64,000 bases of DNA from Apostichopus japonicus (GCF_037975245.1 NC_092568.1:39076631-39140630), one strand, 5' to 3'; positions 50,266 to 63,836 are shown, counted from the stretch's first letter. A program made the numbers and translations. The notes: generated by a model from the sequence alone, not told the origin.

Positions 50266-50998
50266 ATGAAGATTTCTGTGGCTGTAATTCTCCTTTTGGC
50301 TGTAATAGTTGCAGGCAAGAAAAGCTACGATGGGTAAGTAGTATAGTTTGTTCAAGAAATACTTAGTTTAAAATAAGTAAGTCCTTACAAGCTAGGCTGC
50401 CTTTTCCATGCTTTGATCAAACTTCAGGGCCTCTACCTAACTTCAATACGGTTTAACTATATAATATACACAGGATATTTTTGTCTCTCTTACAGTTAGA
50501 ATCACTCAGAATTTTGCTTCCATGTGTCGCTGCTGTTCCCATGTCTCCAAAAGTTTACCATGTGTAATAACCAGTTTAACACAAGTTTTAGGCATTTTTA
50601 GAAAAGAAAAAATTAAGACTGTAAAAGGTTGGCAACTGGCTATGATCGGATTGTTGATTTGGTATTTTTTATCTAAAATGTTTGCTTAAATGTAGAATTG
50701 CATTGCTTGCTATTACTATGATGCAACACTATATGTAATTGATCAGTTGTCAGGTTTTCATGAAATAGTAGAGAATATGCTGAGAGGATGATAGTAAAAA
50801 CTCGCATAAGTTTGAGTAAAGTTGACACTACTTTGACCTACATTTAGGGACTTACAATAATGATGACATTTGAAGAAAATGCCTCGTAATTGTGTTTATT
50901 CTATCTCGGGTATTAGTTGTCTTGAATAACCCCAAGAACAGCGTGGAGTGGTAGTTCTGAAGGAATTGTCTCAGAATTGAATCTTTGGAAGCTATGTG
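50266..50998 (+). pseudogene. Carboxypeptidase copy 2, relic (exon 1 and ruined exon 2)
   Basis: Exon 1 (50266-50333) is intact: MKISVAVILLLAVIVAGKKS plus YDG, with donor GTAAGT and the same 68-nt length and phase as copies 1 and 3. Around 50910-50998 lies a clear exon 2 relic. GTATTAGTTGTCTTGAATAA and then CCCCAAGAACAGCGTGGAGT parallel the exon 2 starts of the other copies, and KELSQN parallels QELSEN. It has a stop, frame shifts and a lost acceptor AG (now GG). No exons 3-11 were found before copy 3 begins at 53772. It is a decayed tandem duplicate. The intact signal-peptide exon and promoter motifs could still yield a short transcript. Confidence 0.8.
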
Positions 50999-53616
50999 GG
51001 TGACAAGTTTAATAGGCCATTTTTTATGTGTTATGTGATTCTGAAATAAATATGTCCTTGACATACACGAAGCCTGGATCCATCAGCAGATTGACCTATT
51101 TGGAATCTTCTGCAGCTGTTTGAGAGACTGCGTCATACGATATCTTGTGTTTGTTGACATATAAATATAATGGAGTTAATTTGCTTTGTTGATATCACAA
51201 CCTCTTTTATATTATCATCTTTTTATCAGAGTTCAACAAATAAATATGTTTTTATCTACTGCAGATGTCTTTTTTAGTGAAAAATAGAGTCGGTACCAGC
51301 CACTACTAGTTATTTAAACTGAATAGCTGCGTGCAGATTTTTGTATAAGATCAAACTTTTGTTACATACTTTATTTAGCAATTAACTTAATTTGAACCAA
51401 TTAAGTTTGCTATATAGGCACAGAAAACAACTAGGTTTGCTGTTTAAGGTTTATGTGTATCAGCTGAAACTGATATGGATTGTCTAGAATGATTCTTTAT
51501 CCACATTGGATTTTAAGCACATGTTCTGATTAGCTGGTGTCAACCAACAACAGAGTTAAACTTATGTCCAACGTGTACCTTTCGAAATCATACTACCTTA
51601 TGCGATGCTTCTAAATTGTGATCTGACTTATACTGCTGTTTTTTCATTGCAGTGATAACAGGGCTCTCAAGCCCAAATTGAACATAGTGCCCTGTCATAT
51701 ATCGTTAATATGAAGCTCTGCAAAACTTGACAAGCCGTATACAGTCTGTGATTGCAGATGATACAGTACTATGCGTTGATAACTACCAGCATGTACAAGT
51801 TTGTTAGTATTTATTTAAGAAGAGATACTTTGAAAGATATTTGTGAAGGTTTAAGTCAGCATGACTCATTCGAACACCTTAACTTGTGTTTTCTAAAATA
51901 TGTTTTGTTTCTGCAACAAGTGGAACCATATACTATATATATAGTCAGTTCCCTAGCGTGTCATCCTGTAAGCTCATCAGACATTCTTGCAGCTTGGGAG
52001 GCTCTCATGCAATCGCCATACTTTAATTCCAAGGTCTTTAAACGGACTGCAGATTACACACATTAGAATCGATATGGCAGCTTCCGATCTGTTGAAAAGT
52101 TGGAGTGCCCATTTGGTTACAGATATATGTATAAAATCCTTTTATATATTATATCCAAACAATCATTGATTGTTTGCTTTATCCCAACAAAGATTCATCA
52201 GGAAAAGGTATGCAATGGTTAAAGATTTCATATATCCTAAGCTATTTGTCACATTTATAAAACAAGACCGCAAACAGCCCATACAATTTGTATGTTTTGA
52301 AGAAAATTGTCAATTGTTGTAACACAGGGTTATTGTCACAGTAACAAGATATGGCTACTACATATTAAGGGTTGGACATTTCTATAGTTATCATTATATA
52401 TAGGGAAAGTTCTTCAAAATTCACAGGGAAGAAAAATACACTTAACTAACATAAATTAACCTGTGGTAAACAAAACCACTTACTAAATTTATAAAAATCA
52501 TGCAACCTCATAAAACTACAATTGTAACAACTTGAATTAAGACTTTCACTCTTAAAATTTAACTTTTTGTTGCATAATTCTGTCACAATAAAACTCAAAG
52601 TAGAAAATATTTGCTTTTTTAGCTGCATTTTCGTCCGGTAAACTATAAGCTTACGCGATGTTTAGAGACCATTGACACAATGACCATGCATATGCATGGA
52701 CTATATGGTTCTGATATACCTCACCATTTCTGCTCTGACGGGGCATAGTGGTACAGGCTTTAGCAGAAAGTGACATGAATGCCATATTAAACCAAACATT
52801 TACTATATAGTTTACCCAACACGATGTCTGTTTTCTAGTGTATGGGGCATAATTGGAGAGGGTTTTTCCTACAAGAAATTGATATCATGTTATTTTAAAA
52901 CTAAAGATAACTTACCCCACCATTTCTTTGTTCTGTTGAGGTATAAGGTTACAGTTTTATAGAGGATATGTCACATCATGCCATTTTGAAAACAGAGATA
53001 AATTTTTCTGTGTTTTATGTTGCTCCTTTGTGACCAGTACTTGAAAGAAGCTTTATAAACATTTGGTTTTCCACCCTTTTGGAAAAATAGTTTTGTTGTT
53101 GGGATTGTGAATAACTAAGAACTTTTGGATTTGTTGAAATCAGTCAAATACCTGGGTTGAGCTAATGCAATAGTATATCTGTATGTCAACTCTGCTCAAA
53201 ACTAAAAGAAAACACTTATCCATGTCAATTATAACAACTTGGCGCACGGAGCAAGTGAAATAGATTAACTTAATACTGGGAGTTTCCGTTTTCGTATAAT
53301 TTTTATTCAATTAACTTTTTTTGGCGGAATCAACCAGCAGTTCTCAAAAAACGTTATCACTTGGTAAACAACAGTAGATATATGATAAATGATAAAATAA
53401 AATAAAAAGAACTGGTTAGTGGTGAATACAATGGTTAGCTATACTGTTTTTCTAGGAATCTCAACTGGGCGCTCCCATTGGACGCCAAAATACACCAAAA
53501 CACAGCTGATGATTCAATTAAGTAAACTTTTGAAGTATCTTTTGAATGAAACAGGATACCTCTTGTTAAGGTTTAAGCCAAAGTTTAACAAACCTTTACT
53601 GAGATGTGTTGAATGG
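50999..53616. other. Spacer between relic copy 2 and copy 3
   Basis: I found no carboxypeptidase exons, other genes or clear repeats here. Short ORFs present lack homology or splice support. Confidence 0.45.
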
Positions 53617-53680
53617 TATATATACTGAAAAGCAACATCTGTTTGGTGCGACCAATAATATCTGTTATCAGATAACAAAG
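53617..53680 (+). promoter_or_regulatory. Promoter region of carboxypeptidase copy 3: TATA box and paired GATA sites
   Basis: TATATATAC (53617-53625) is followed by the palindromic pair TTATCAGATAA (53665-53675), i.e. two GATA sites head to head, 102 bp before the ATG. Transcription would start near 53645-53650 if the TATA box is used. The arrangement parallels copies 1 and 2. Confidence 0.5.
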
Positions 53681-53771
53681 TGTAAGTCACTGAGTAGATA
53701 CAATATATTAGAGAGGATTGTCTTAGACAACTTCACTCAGCTCTGAGAGACAAGAGGTATATCAGAACAAA

Positions 53772-56353
53772 ATGAAGTTTTCTGTGGCTGTGACCCTGCT
53801 CTTTGCTGCACTTTGTGCAGGCAAGAAAAGCTATGATGGGTGAGTATACGATACTGGCTTTTTTAACAAATGACCTCTAACCATTTCAAATAGACACCTT
53901 CGTTCTCTTTGCTTGTGGTCTGTGAACTGTTGATGTATAGTGTCTTTTCCTTGTTCCTTGTCAGTTCCTTGTTAGGCTTATTCAAGCAGAACACAAATCA
54001 ATTAACACTCTGTAATACTTATTTGCGACATATCAAGTCGTCCTTATGTTGCTGTTGACATTTCGATATATCAAACAAGTTTTTTTTTAGCTTTGTTTAA
54101 ATTAGTATAATCATCACAACAGAAAAGAAAAACTTTTGGTTTTAACCCTTCAAGAAAATGTGTCGCTTTGTTGCTGAAAATTTATAACATGAATATGGTA
54201 TGATATGAAACATCTTGCTGTATGTGCTAATATTCTCATAATTTTCAGCCTTTGTGTCATACAACAACTATCAATAGTCTACATTTTAAAAAAAACTGAG
54301 AAGCTGGAGTCAACATTCATGTTGGTTACAGAACTTACAATGTCTCAATGTTCTCTCTATAACATATCATTTTTTCTTTGTATTTAATTCTGGTAATCTA
54401 TTGTTTTGCTTTGCCTGAAATGTAAGTGGTTAAGAAAGCAACATATATATACATAAAATACGAATTAAATATCCAATATATGTTACATTAGCTGTTACAA
54501 AGTGAAATGATTTATCTGTCTAATATGGCAGTGGCATATGAGGTAAATCTATTTAAGCTGTATATATGTCCAATTCAATTATATCCATTGTTTTTGTACG
54601 TAGACATATATAATTTTGAACCAATTAGCTTGAATAAAATAATTGCGTTAAGTGATTCGGCCTTGCGAATTGGGCAAAACTTTGCAAGTTTAGTGTTTTC
54701 ATTTATTTATTTATGTATTCGTTTGTTGCTCATTAGTTTTTATCTTTATTTTGATGAAGTAAATATATATTTACCAAAAGAAAACGCCAGCTATGAGAAT
54801 CGGTTGGAAAACAATGTTTCCATTGTGTTAAAAATACCATGATTTAATTTTGGGCTCATGCTTTTTCTAAAATGTTGGCAGTAAGTTTTGTAGTTTGGTT
54901 ATTTAACAGCTTTTGGAGTTGATTTGGATTAATATATTGTGCCATCTCACAATGAAATCTGGTTAGAGTGTAGGAGATTAACTAAACCAGTCAGTGATTT
55001 AGTTTATTTAAAATAGTTATGCAACAGTTGAGAGTTTCCAACATTTCCAACTTCTTTTCAATTAAATTTGCCAAATACTACCGTAAAATTGTTGGGGTTT
55101 AATCATATTCATTGATTTAGCTCACTCTTTTGTTGTCACTGGATGGGTGAAACAAATGTAAACCTTAACTTAGCATGTGACTTAAGCATGAATAATAGTA
55201 ACCTTAGAGTTACGTTGGTAGGTATGGAAAAATAACTACAACTTAAAATTCAAAATGTACTTCTAAAATTGAGAATTTAGTTTAGTTCTTTCAAGTTTTT
55301 TTTAAGACTCAGTGAAATGCTATTGTCATTCTTTCTTTATAAACTCACTTTGAGGTGGAATAGTTATTGCCTAAAACTGGATGCAACGTATGTCAGCAGA
55401 TACAGACGTAACAGACAAAACATACATGTCACTTTAATGTTCATTCTTATTACAGATATTCTGTGTATCGCATTACCCCAAGGACTGAACGTGCAGGCAA
55501 TTTTATTCAGGAATTGTCAGAGAATGTAAACTTTGGTCAGTCTGTAAGTAATTTCCATTAGTTGCTTATAAATGTATTACCCCCTTTAGTTGCCAAATAA
55601 TGTTACTTATTAATTGGTATTTAATAAACGTTACACCTATGGTTGGAGTTGGAGTTTGCATATAGTGATGCACCACTATTTCAAATCTGACTGGATCTTT
55701 AAATTAAGTATAAACAATTTGAGGAAGCCCTCTTTATTCATTTGGGCCCCAACAATAGCAACGAAAACAAGTCTCTCACAACTACTTTTTCACCATACAG
55801 TACTTGCTCTTCTCCTGAGATTGACCCTGCTTTCTCAATTTGATACACTTTTCGTATTTATTAAAGTTTTCTAACTTTCTCTATCAAAACTTGCATTCAC
55901 CCCAAATGATATTGTAGTAGCCTAATGTCGTTATTAAAGCATGATACCTTTTGTGCTGAAACGGTGTTTCAAGCTTATAGAGCTACTGTACCAATATATT
56001 ATCATGCTAAAAGACATTGTGCATGTCCTGTTGGGGGCCGAGTATTTTTAGAAGAAACGTATCACAACACACAATTATCACACCTGGAGAAGTTGGTTAA
56101 AATGAAACAGAGGGATACCTTTGTATAGAGCGAAAAGAAACTTCCTTGACATTTGATGAATATGAACTTGGTCACTCTCTTTCAGGAATCTGATTAGAAT
56201 CTGTTGCAGCTGTTTCAAGTAACTATATGTTGATTTACCATATCTGTAATTGTGTTTGTCGCATGATTATTAATTAATCAAACAGCGGCACAATTAACTT
56301 GCAACATCACTGTCTCTCAAGAATCTAATTAGAATATGTTGCAGCTGTTTCAA

Positions 56354-56401
<48 letters not shown>

Positions 56402-56405
56402 ATAC

Positions 56406-56460
<55 letters not shown>

Positions 56461-59400
56461 TATATATATGTTCATAAATATATGTTTATATATATGTTTG
56501 TATATATGTATAATATATATATATGTATATGTTTATAAATATATTTATATATATATGTATATATATGTAGAAATATACATATATATATATGTTTATATAT
56601 ATGTTTATAAATATATGTTTATATATATGTTTGTATATATGTATATATATATGTATATGTTTATAAATATATTTATATATATATATATGTATATATGTAG
56701 AAATATACATATATATATATTTCTTTTATTATTATTATTATTATTGTCATCTTTAATGAGGATAGTCCTGCTCAGTGCAGAAGCACTGCTTTCCAGAGGA
56801 GCCCACAAAAGAAATATTACAAAAAAGTTTGGTTTCGTGCCCAGGTTCTTTCCTGGGCGACTTTTTCTTATAAAGTACCTTTATACTTTGAACATTTGTT
56901 ATGATTGGATCATTTTGGGATAAAGGAAATTCAATTTCTTTTACTGTATAAATTTACAGCTTGACTTTTGGCATGAATCCCGTAACCTTGGTGACCCCAC
57001 TGACGTGATGGTACCACCCAGGTACAAAGCCCTCGTTGAGGATTTTCTCCGCAGAAGACACATGGAATTTTCTCTTTTGGTAAGAGCTGCATCAAGTGGA
57101 TGTAATGAAGTAGGCCTACACTCAAAGAAAACTGGTTGGCAAGGCTACGTCCCCGTACTGCAAAAGAGATTATTTTCTTGACAATTTCTATTAACTTCTT
57201 CATCAGGCTATACATTCCGATAAGGGAGACACACTGTCCAAAGTATCCCATGTGAAAATGAAAATTCCATGTCAGATTGATCCACTCCCTTGCTGTACTG
57301 TTTGCTTTGCATTATGATTCAACAGAATCATATATGTGCAAGAGCATGTATCCATGCCTTCTTCTATATGGCATCAGCATATCTTAATATTTACAATCAT
57401 GAAAACATATGAAATTGACTAAAATAGGCAATTTTTCAAAATTGGGATTTAACATAGGCTGCTAGACCAATGAAGCCTCCCCCTCCAATTATCCCTCTTC
57501 CCCATGGCACCAGCACATGCTAATTGTTGCCAGAGATTGGAAAGAATTTCTAAAAAAAAAACATCTAAAGTCAAATGACACTTATCGTTTTAAAATTCTT
57601 ATTGTTGTTATTATTGTGTTCAGCAATAAAAACGCTTGGCAGCTTCCTTTGACTTACCACAACTACACAAGTCTTGTAAAGCTACTTAATGTTGTTTCAC
57701 CAGTTTAAGATTTTACATGTGAGGTTTACAGATCCAACCGCCAGACGACATATAAACCCCGAGTCTCACATATTAAACCTGTGAAAGTTAACAGCTCTAT
57801 GTATAATTAAAAATGTCCCCTATGTGCCCCTGTAGTAATAGATAAACGTTATATCTGCCAACTACTTACCAGGGACAGTAGGCCAACTGTACTCCTATAA
57901 AATATCAATTTAATAGCAGTGACTTCTCCCAAGAAGAAATGAAATATTCATGTATCACACAAATGTGTCAAATAAATCAAGTTCTTTCCTATTTCATTCA
58001 ATATTTACACACAAAAATTTCCTTTCCAGGTTGAAAATGTTGAAGATGTGATATATCCACAAGCTGGTGGTTGTGGTACCGATAGTACAGATCCAGCTTT
58101 CTACAATTGTTACCATACCATGGATGAGGTAAATTTGTCATAATGCCACAAACTGTATTATATCATTTGACATAGATTTCCAGTTTCTTTTATAACAAAT
58201 ATACATGATTTAAATCATCAGGTTTTAGGGGGTCTGCTGCGTATTGTGATCTTTAGTCATGACAAAACAAATTGACTGGTTTTTAAGTCAAATTGTTCAA
58301 GTAAGTTGAAGTGTTTTGCTGCATTGCCATTTTTCAGTGTCAAAAGTTGCTGGAAAGATTTTAAAATCTGAAAATTAATTTTAATTTTTAAATTAATTTT
58401 GTTAAGTGGTAAAAGTTTGATTACATTTCTGTAGTTTTCAAATAAAAATGGTGTGTAATTTCTATCCAATATGTGTTGTTGGAATAGTTTCTTAATATTT
58501 CATATTTCTTGCAGATTAACGTTAGTAATATTATTAGTATCAACTCGTCTGTCAGCAATCAATCATTACAATATGTAGGGCTGTAGTGCCGTCTTTATTT
58601 CTTACATAATATTTTTTTTTAACAATTCCAGCTATCTAGAGGTTCCGCAGGCTAAGGAAAGTTACTATCTGTTCCATAGTTTGTTACAGATAGACATATC
58701 ATTTATCATGTCTCTGCCACATATTGTAACATAATTAGCTGCCTATCTACTGTTGAATAATTTGTATGAAGATGGTTGCCATGTATTAATTTCTCTCAAG
58801 TGGTTTTTTTTCTATCATATTTATATTAATTTTATATACTACATAATTAATAGACAGTATTTTAAGTTAAGTTGTAACTTTTCTAGTTTTTTTTTTGTCA
58901 ATTTTAGTATGCTTATTACTGCAGTGTTTATGTTACTGCGATCATCATGGTCCCATCTTAGTTCTGCTTGATGTGTGTTTCCTACAGACGGATTTCAATA
59001 TTGTGGTCATGCAATTGTGGTGTATATTCAATTACAGATCGAATCTTGGATGGATGGAATAGTTGCCAGCTATCCTGGAATAGCTTCTAAGGAAGCCGTC
59101 TCAGCAACGTTTGAAGGCAGGACAGTCAGTGCTATCAAGGTATGAGGGAATCATTTGGTATAAATGCCTAAATATATGATGCTTACATAAAAGTATAGTT
59201 TCATCTGAATGTTATTATGGCTGCAGAGGGTGTATTAAACTCTACGAGCATATTCAATGAGAATTCATGTTACACCTCTATCATATGTATGTGACCCAAT
59301 CTCAGTATCTCTTTTTCTTAATTCAAGGCTCCCTTATGACTGGTATATATAATATCGTTAACTGTGAATGACTGTTTCTCGTTAGTACATGTTATAGACT

Positions 59401-61691
59401 TTTTTTAGCTGGAGGTATATACACTATAGTAGAATTCTAGCTAGGGTTGGAGAGGGGCTGAGTATCTATAGGGGAGGGTTAATTCTTGCTTTATTTGGAG
59501 TTCATTCAAACATGTACTTCCCTTCATGATGCCAAGTACATTACTGAGGCAATTGCGAATGAGACCAAATCTAGGTGCTGGTTTTATTTCCAGCAAGTAT
59601 GTTTACTTTGGTACTACAACCTTAATACAGTAATAGAATAATTTACTTGACTTACTACTGATCAATCTGCTCAATCCTGCAGATCAATTTGTTGTTGTTT
59701 TAAAGGCATTGAAGACCGGCCCCAAACCGCGTGCGGCCATCTGAAAAAGTTAACTTTACGTTGCTTGCAAGTGACGTTTTGTTCGTGTCGCTACAAAATG
59801 CAGACAGTTACGAAACGTGATACCTTGTTATCTTTAGCTGGACCTGAGATGTCCATCGCTGTATAGTTTATACACTGTGCTATGAGTATTGACCGCAGCT
59901 GTATGTACTGACTGTACACTAGTGTCTAATAATCGACAATAGCAAGTTGTGTGTATATTTTCGGGGATCGATGGTTGTGTCTGTTACACCTCATTCGAAA
60001 GTAGGTCAAATTACCGGCATTAGACGTTTCTTTTTGCGAAGTCTTCACACCCTTTAACTTTATGATTATGTTATAGGCCTTACAAGCTTGACGTCACATC
60101 AACTTTGACTGTTGCATATATGTCTGACTTTTGTCTTCTCATGTATGTAATGAATCTCTCTGACCGTGATACACCGAAGCAATATGCGACAGGCGTAACA
60201 CCATGTGACGAGTGATAACACCGTGGGACCGATGCTACATTATGTGACAGGTACTACATTGTGCGACAGGTGTAACCTACACCATGTGACAGGGTAACAC
60301 CAAGCATAGACCTGTGTCATTTGAAAGTATGCAAACTAAAAGAAAATACTATTTTGTTCTCATAGATCTCTGGTCCAAATGCTAACAGACCTGCTGTTAT
60401 ATTCCAAGGCGGTATCCATGCCAGGGAGTGGATTTCACCTGCTACTATGATGAACATTGCTAAAATGGTATAAATTAAACCTCCTAAACATATGGCCCTA
60501 CAATTATGTATTGTTGATGTTTTTGTATACCCATACCTATACATGGTATCGGTACAATTGTTAACCTCTACATACTTGATAAAAAAATATCATATCTCAT
60601 TGTATACCGTATAGGCTAGCCTGAGCCTAAGGGGGAAGGGGAGGGCGGGTGTGCAATTTTCAGGAAAGTGGAACTCAATTTCGTAGAGAAGTCTTCAGTC
60701 CCATATTGTTACATATACCTGCAGAGTGATGCAATTATGATTGAAGAAATAATCTGATCTCATCTTCATCTTCTTTCAGCTTTTGGATGACCATGGAGTC
60801 GATACAGAAGTAACTGCAATTATTGAACACTATGATATCTACATTATACCTGTCCTGAACCAAGATGGCTACGCTTACACCTGGACTGATGTAAGAATCG
60901 ATGACATTAATCTTTGGAATATTTGACGTTTCTGTTCTTTGGCCCTGATTAATTCATACATCCTGGTTGCTGGTGGAGTTATGGGTGTGGGCAAAAGAGG
61001 ATGATGTTGGCAGAAATAGTGTTTGAATGAAGGGATTAGATAATATGATAGCTGATAACAATACTGTTCAAAAGTGTTCAAACGGGTAAACTTGCATGCC
61101 ATTTCAACTGAACATGATTATATTTTGCAGATTTCATCTAATCATTTTCGATCTTTAAATTAGTACTTGAGACCTGCCTTTATGCCACAATGTGGTTTAT
61201 ACTATAATTCAGTAATAAGTACTACTGTTTGAATTATGCATAACAAGTCATTTTGTCGTACTTTACTGTCAAAAAGTACCAAAAAGAAGACGTAGACACA
61301 TATTACAATAATATTGTCTAAAATCAGAATTGTTTATGAACCATTACAGGCTTTTTTGGGTGTGTATCTCTACAGACAGCAAGGGAGAATTATGTCCCCA
61401 CCCCCACCCCCTCTCATACTCTCTATCCCCAAATAACTTAATCCCATGTAATCCTGCATTTGAACAAGAATTATGTCAAGTTGCATCTAAGCTTTATTTG
61501 ATATCTTTCAGTAATGGAATTTGGACTCTATTCACCTCGTCGTTCAGTCTAAATTTCCTTAAAAATAAATGACCACAGTCCTTTGTTTTTTCCTGGACAG
61601 GACCGTATGTGGCGCAAGAATCGCCGTACACCTTCCAGTGGTCGTTGCTACGGTGTAGACTTGAACAGGAACTGGGATGTTGATTTTGGTG
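53772..61691 (+). CDS. Secreted M14A metallocarboxypeptidase, copy 3 (first 8 exons; 3' end outside window)
   Basis: Exons: 53772-53839, 55456-55543, 56960-57079, 58030-58128, 59038-59139, 60366-60467, 60780-60890 and 61601-61691. They share sizes and phases with copy 1 except exon 4, which is one codon longer (781 nt, 260 residues plus 1 nt). The signal peptide is [17 protein letters not shown]. The propeptide contains [10 protein letters not shown] and [20 protein letters not shown]. The zinc pair is His177/Glu180 in [13 protein letters not shown], and DRMWRKNRR and [11 protein letters not shown] supply the substrate Arg/Asn residues. Exons 9-11 (third zinc His, Tyr248, residue 255 and Glu270 equivalents) lie past the right edge. 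Intron 8 holds several mobile elements and intron 2 a long TA microsatellite. No break was seen, so it is probably a working digestive proenzyme. Confidence 0.93.
56355..56725. repeat. TA-rich microsatellite with an about 130-bp internal duplication
   Basis: (TA)n runs at 56356-56456 are followed by two similar blocks (about 56457-56580 and 56582-56720). Each block has TATGTTTATATATATGTTTG and GTAGAAATATACATATATAT. It ends in an ATT-repeat. It lies in intron 2 of carboxypeptidase copy 3, directly before exon 3. The long Tyr/Ile ORFs over it are artefacts. Confidence 0.95.
59700..60057. mobile_element. TTAA-flanked MITE, about 358 bp (copy A)
   Basis: It begins TTAAAGGCATTGAAGACC and ends GTCTTCACACCCTTTAA, terminal inverted repeats with TTAA at both outer edges. 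The right 165 bp (from about 59895) is nearly the reverse complement of 63837-64000. No ORF. It lies in intron 5 of carboxypeptidase copy 3. A TTAA target fits piggyBac or Kolobok-type mobilisation. Confidence 0.8.
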
Positions 61692-61950
61692 GTGAGTTAA
61701 CTTTCACATTTGAAACCTAGAATTCCTTAGCAGATGCTCCAAAAGTGTGACGATGAAGGTTTTGGTAAAAATGTTTTTTTTAATTGGAACTTATAATATA
61801 TATATATATATAAACAGATGTACAAAAGAGAATGCAGAACAAATCAATTCTTCAATCTTTCTACAGCTACGAATTTTAACTTAAATGTGGTTAGCTACCG
61901 TACGTATAAGCTTTTGCATTTAAATGCTGATAGCTATAACTAAACTTGGC

Positions 61951-63682
61951 AGCTTGACCAGTGGCGTCGCCAAGGGGGGGGGGGGGGGCCAGGGGGGCAC
62001 GTGCCCCCTGGAAAACCTAGTGCCCCCCCCCCAAGTGCCCCCCATCTGAGATTTGGGTTGGTAAAAAAATGTATATATATTTTGTTATATTCAACTCCCA
62101 TCATCTGAGTTGGTTTTTCATAAGGACAAAGAAGCACAGTAATTCGTATTTTCTTCAAATGAGCTGCGAAAAAATGAACAAGTTTATCCTTGAACGTCGG
62201 GTATCGAAGTCGTAACCCGCGCCATCACAACAGGTGTCGATATTATCATTGAATGTGTCAGTGCTCACGCCATACCAGCGGATATACAAGTCCGCTTCGC
62301 GAGCTACATGACTGTGAGAAGGGAGGGTACTGCAATATGTTGCCTTGGTCTGAGGTTGACAGGTTACGAGCTGACGAAATGTGAGAATGTGAGGGTCCGC
62401 AGGCACCATACTTGCCTATATTTGTGGACCCATATATTAACCCTGTTGTGTAGGGGTGCAGAGGTCATTTTAGGTCAGATGCTTGTAGGAACAAATGGCG
62501 AATGTTCACACCTGCATACTGAGCCATACTCGATGTGTGATCAAACTTTGGATTGCATGGTGAGATCCCTGATAGGAGCCAATAACGATGCTGGAACCTG
62601 TTACATCTTAATAGATAATGGGCGAAAACGAGAAGGACAAGAAAGGAGTCGGGGTCATGCACACATTAATTCAACAAATGTAGGTTCTATTGATAGGGTT
62701 AGGCATAATATCGACAGCATGTGGTTCATATCCTCTGCAAAATTCTACGCCTTGTTAAAATCATTACCTCAAAAATAGCAATTTCTGGAGATATCTTCAG
62801 ATCGAATTTAGCATCAAATGTGGCAGCATTTTGCATCTAGCCCATCCTCCGTATGCGAAAATTTTACAAAGGGGAGGGGGCAGTGGCGGCGGAACCGGGG
62901 GGGGGGGCTTGGGGGCTCAGCCCCCCAATAAAAAAGTTGAGGGGCAAATGCATGATATGCCCCCCAATATTTACCAAGGCTCCGAAACGTGCATCTGCCC
63001 ATTTTTCAATGCATACTTGTCGATCTGTCCGATGCACACGTATACTATATAGGTGTAATAATTTTAGTAAATGCTGGGGGACCCTCGGCCTGTCCCCTGG
63101 CTATAGACCATATTGTCACCCCAACCGCGTCTTCACGCCCCGTGAAAAGTGGAAGCAGTGAGTGTGAGTACCGGTAAGCGCAACATCTTAGGCCAATGAC
63201 TTGCTTCATTTCAGCCAGTTCTCCAACATCCCCTTACTACACTCAAAACCGTCTTTGCGAGTCCACTACGAGTAATAGCTACTCTCTTAAAACACCATCG
63301 AATATACAAATTACAATGTTTTTACAGACTTTTACGTGCAATCTGAGAAATTGCAGGCTTGAGACCCATATTTTAGGGCTAGGTATTCGCAGCATAAAAC
63401 ACTCGGGAAGTGCCGTTTCCGGCCATCTGGGGGTTTGAAAAACCCAAAATTTTCTTGTACGCTCCGCGCCAACCGATGGTGGTGCTCCGCTTAGATAGTC
63501 TCTACACATTAGCCCCCCCCCCCCAATAATTTTCCCATTCCGCCGCGCCTGGAGGGCCACCCCCTCCCCTTAGACTCCTCCCCAGGACGTTGATCCGTAT
63601 CCACCTAGGTGCCCCCCATCAAATGCTGGTGCCCCCCTGTGCCCCCCAGACTGAAAAGTCTGGTGACGCCACTGAGCTTGAC
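61951..63682. mobile_element. hAT element with perfect 8-bp target duplication
   Basis: The 8-mer AGCTTGAC occurs at 61951-61958 and 63675-63682. Between them the ends CAGTGGCGTCGCCA and TGGTGACGCCACTG are terminal inverted repeats. The length is 1716 bp without the duplications. No transposase was recognised; a 156-codon ORF at 62308-62778 has no family resemblance that I can see. A second element is nested in its right half. The intact duplication suggests a fairly recent insertion into intron 8 of carboxypeptidase copy 3. Confidence 0.88.
62881..63551. mobile_element. Nested hAT-like element inside the larger hAT
   Basis: It starts CAGTGGCGGCGGAACCGGGG and ends ATTCCGCCGCGCCTG, an imperfect inverted match. 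The flanks GGAGGGGG and GGAGGGCC are a plausible decayed 8-bp duplication. Its right part is shared with the remnant at 18785-18882. No ORF was recognised. Confidence 0.6.
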
Positions 63683-63787
63683 ACTAGCTACAAGCTGACC
63701 GACGTCAGGCTCTTACATTCATATTTAACGTCCATGATTATGAATTGTTAATTGTCAACAACTCTATAACTGGACGACATAACAATA

Positions 63788-63835
63788 ATCTTGGAGTGAC
63801 TCGAACCTGGGACCTTATGATTGAAAGGCACCGGC
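63788..63835 (-). repeat. tRNA-derived fragment with box B
   Basis: On the minus strand it contains GGTTCGAGTC, the pol III box B, preceded by CCTTTCAATCATAAGGTCC, similar to a tRNA anticodon arm. No full cloverleaf was found. It lies right before the TTAA MITE and is probably a SINE piece. Confidence 0.4.
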
Positions 63836-63836
63836 G

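Noticed and set aside
51752..52066. 104-codon ORF after the relic copy 2
   Set aside because: No similarity to carboxypeptidase exons and no signal peptide or splice partners.
56336..56923. 195-codon ORF rich in Tyr and Ile
   Set aside because: It is produced by the TA microsatellite in an intron of carboxypeptidase copy 3.
62308..62778. 156-codon ORF inside the hAT element
   Set aside because: No transposase motif (no hAT dimerisation or catalytic block) was recognised, so it is not called as a gene.
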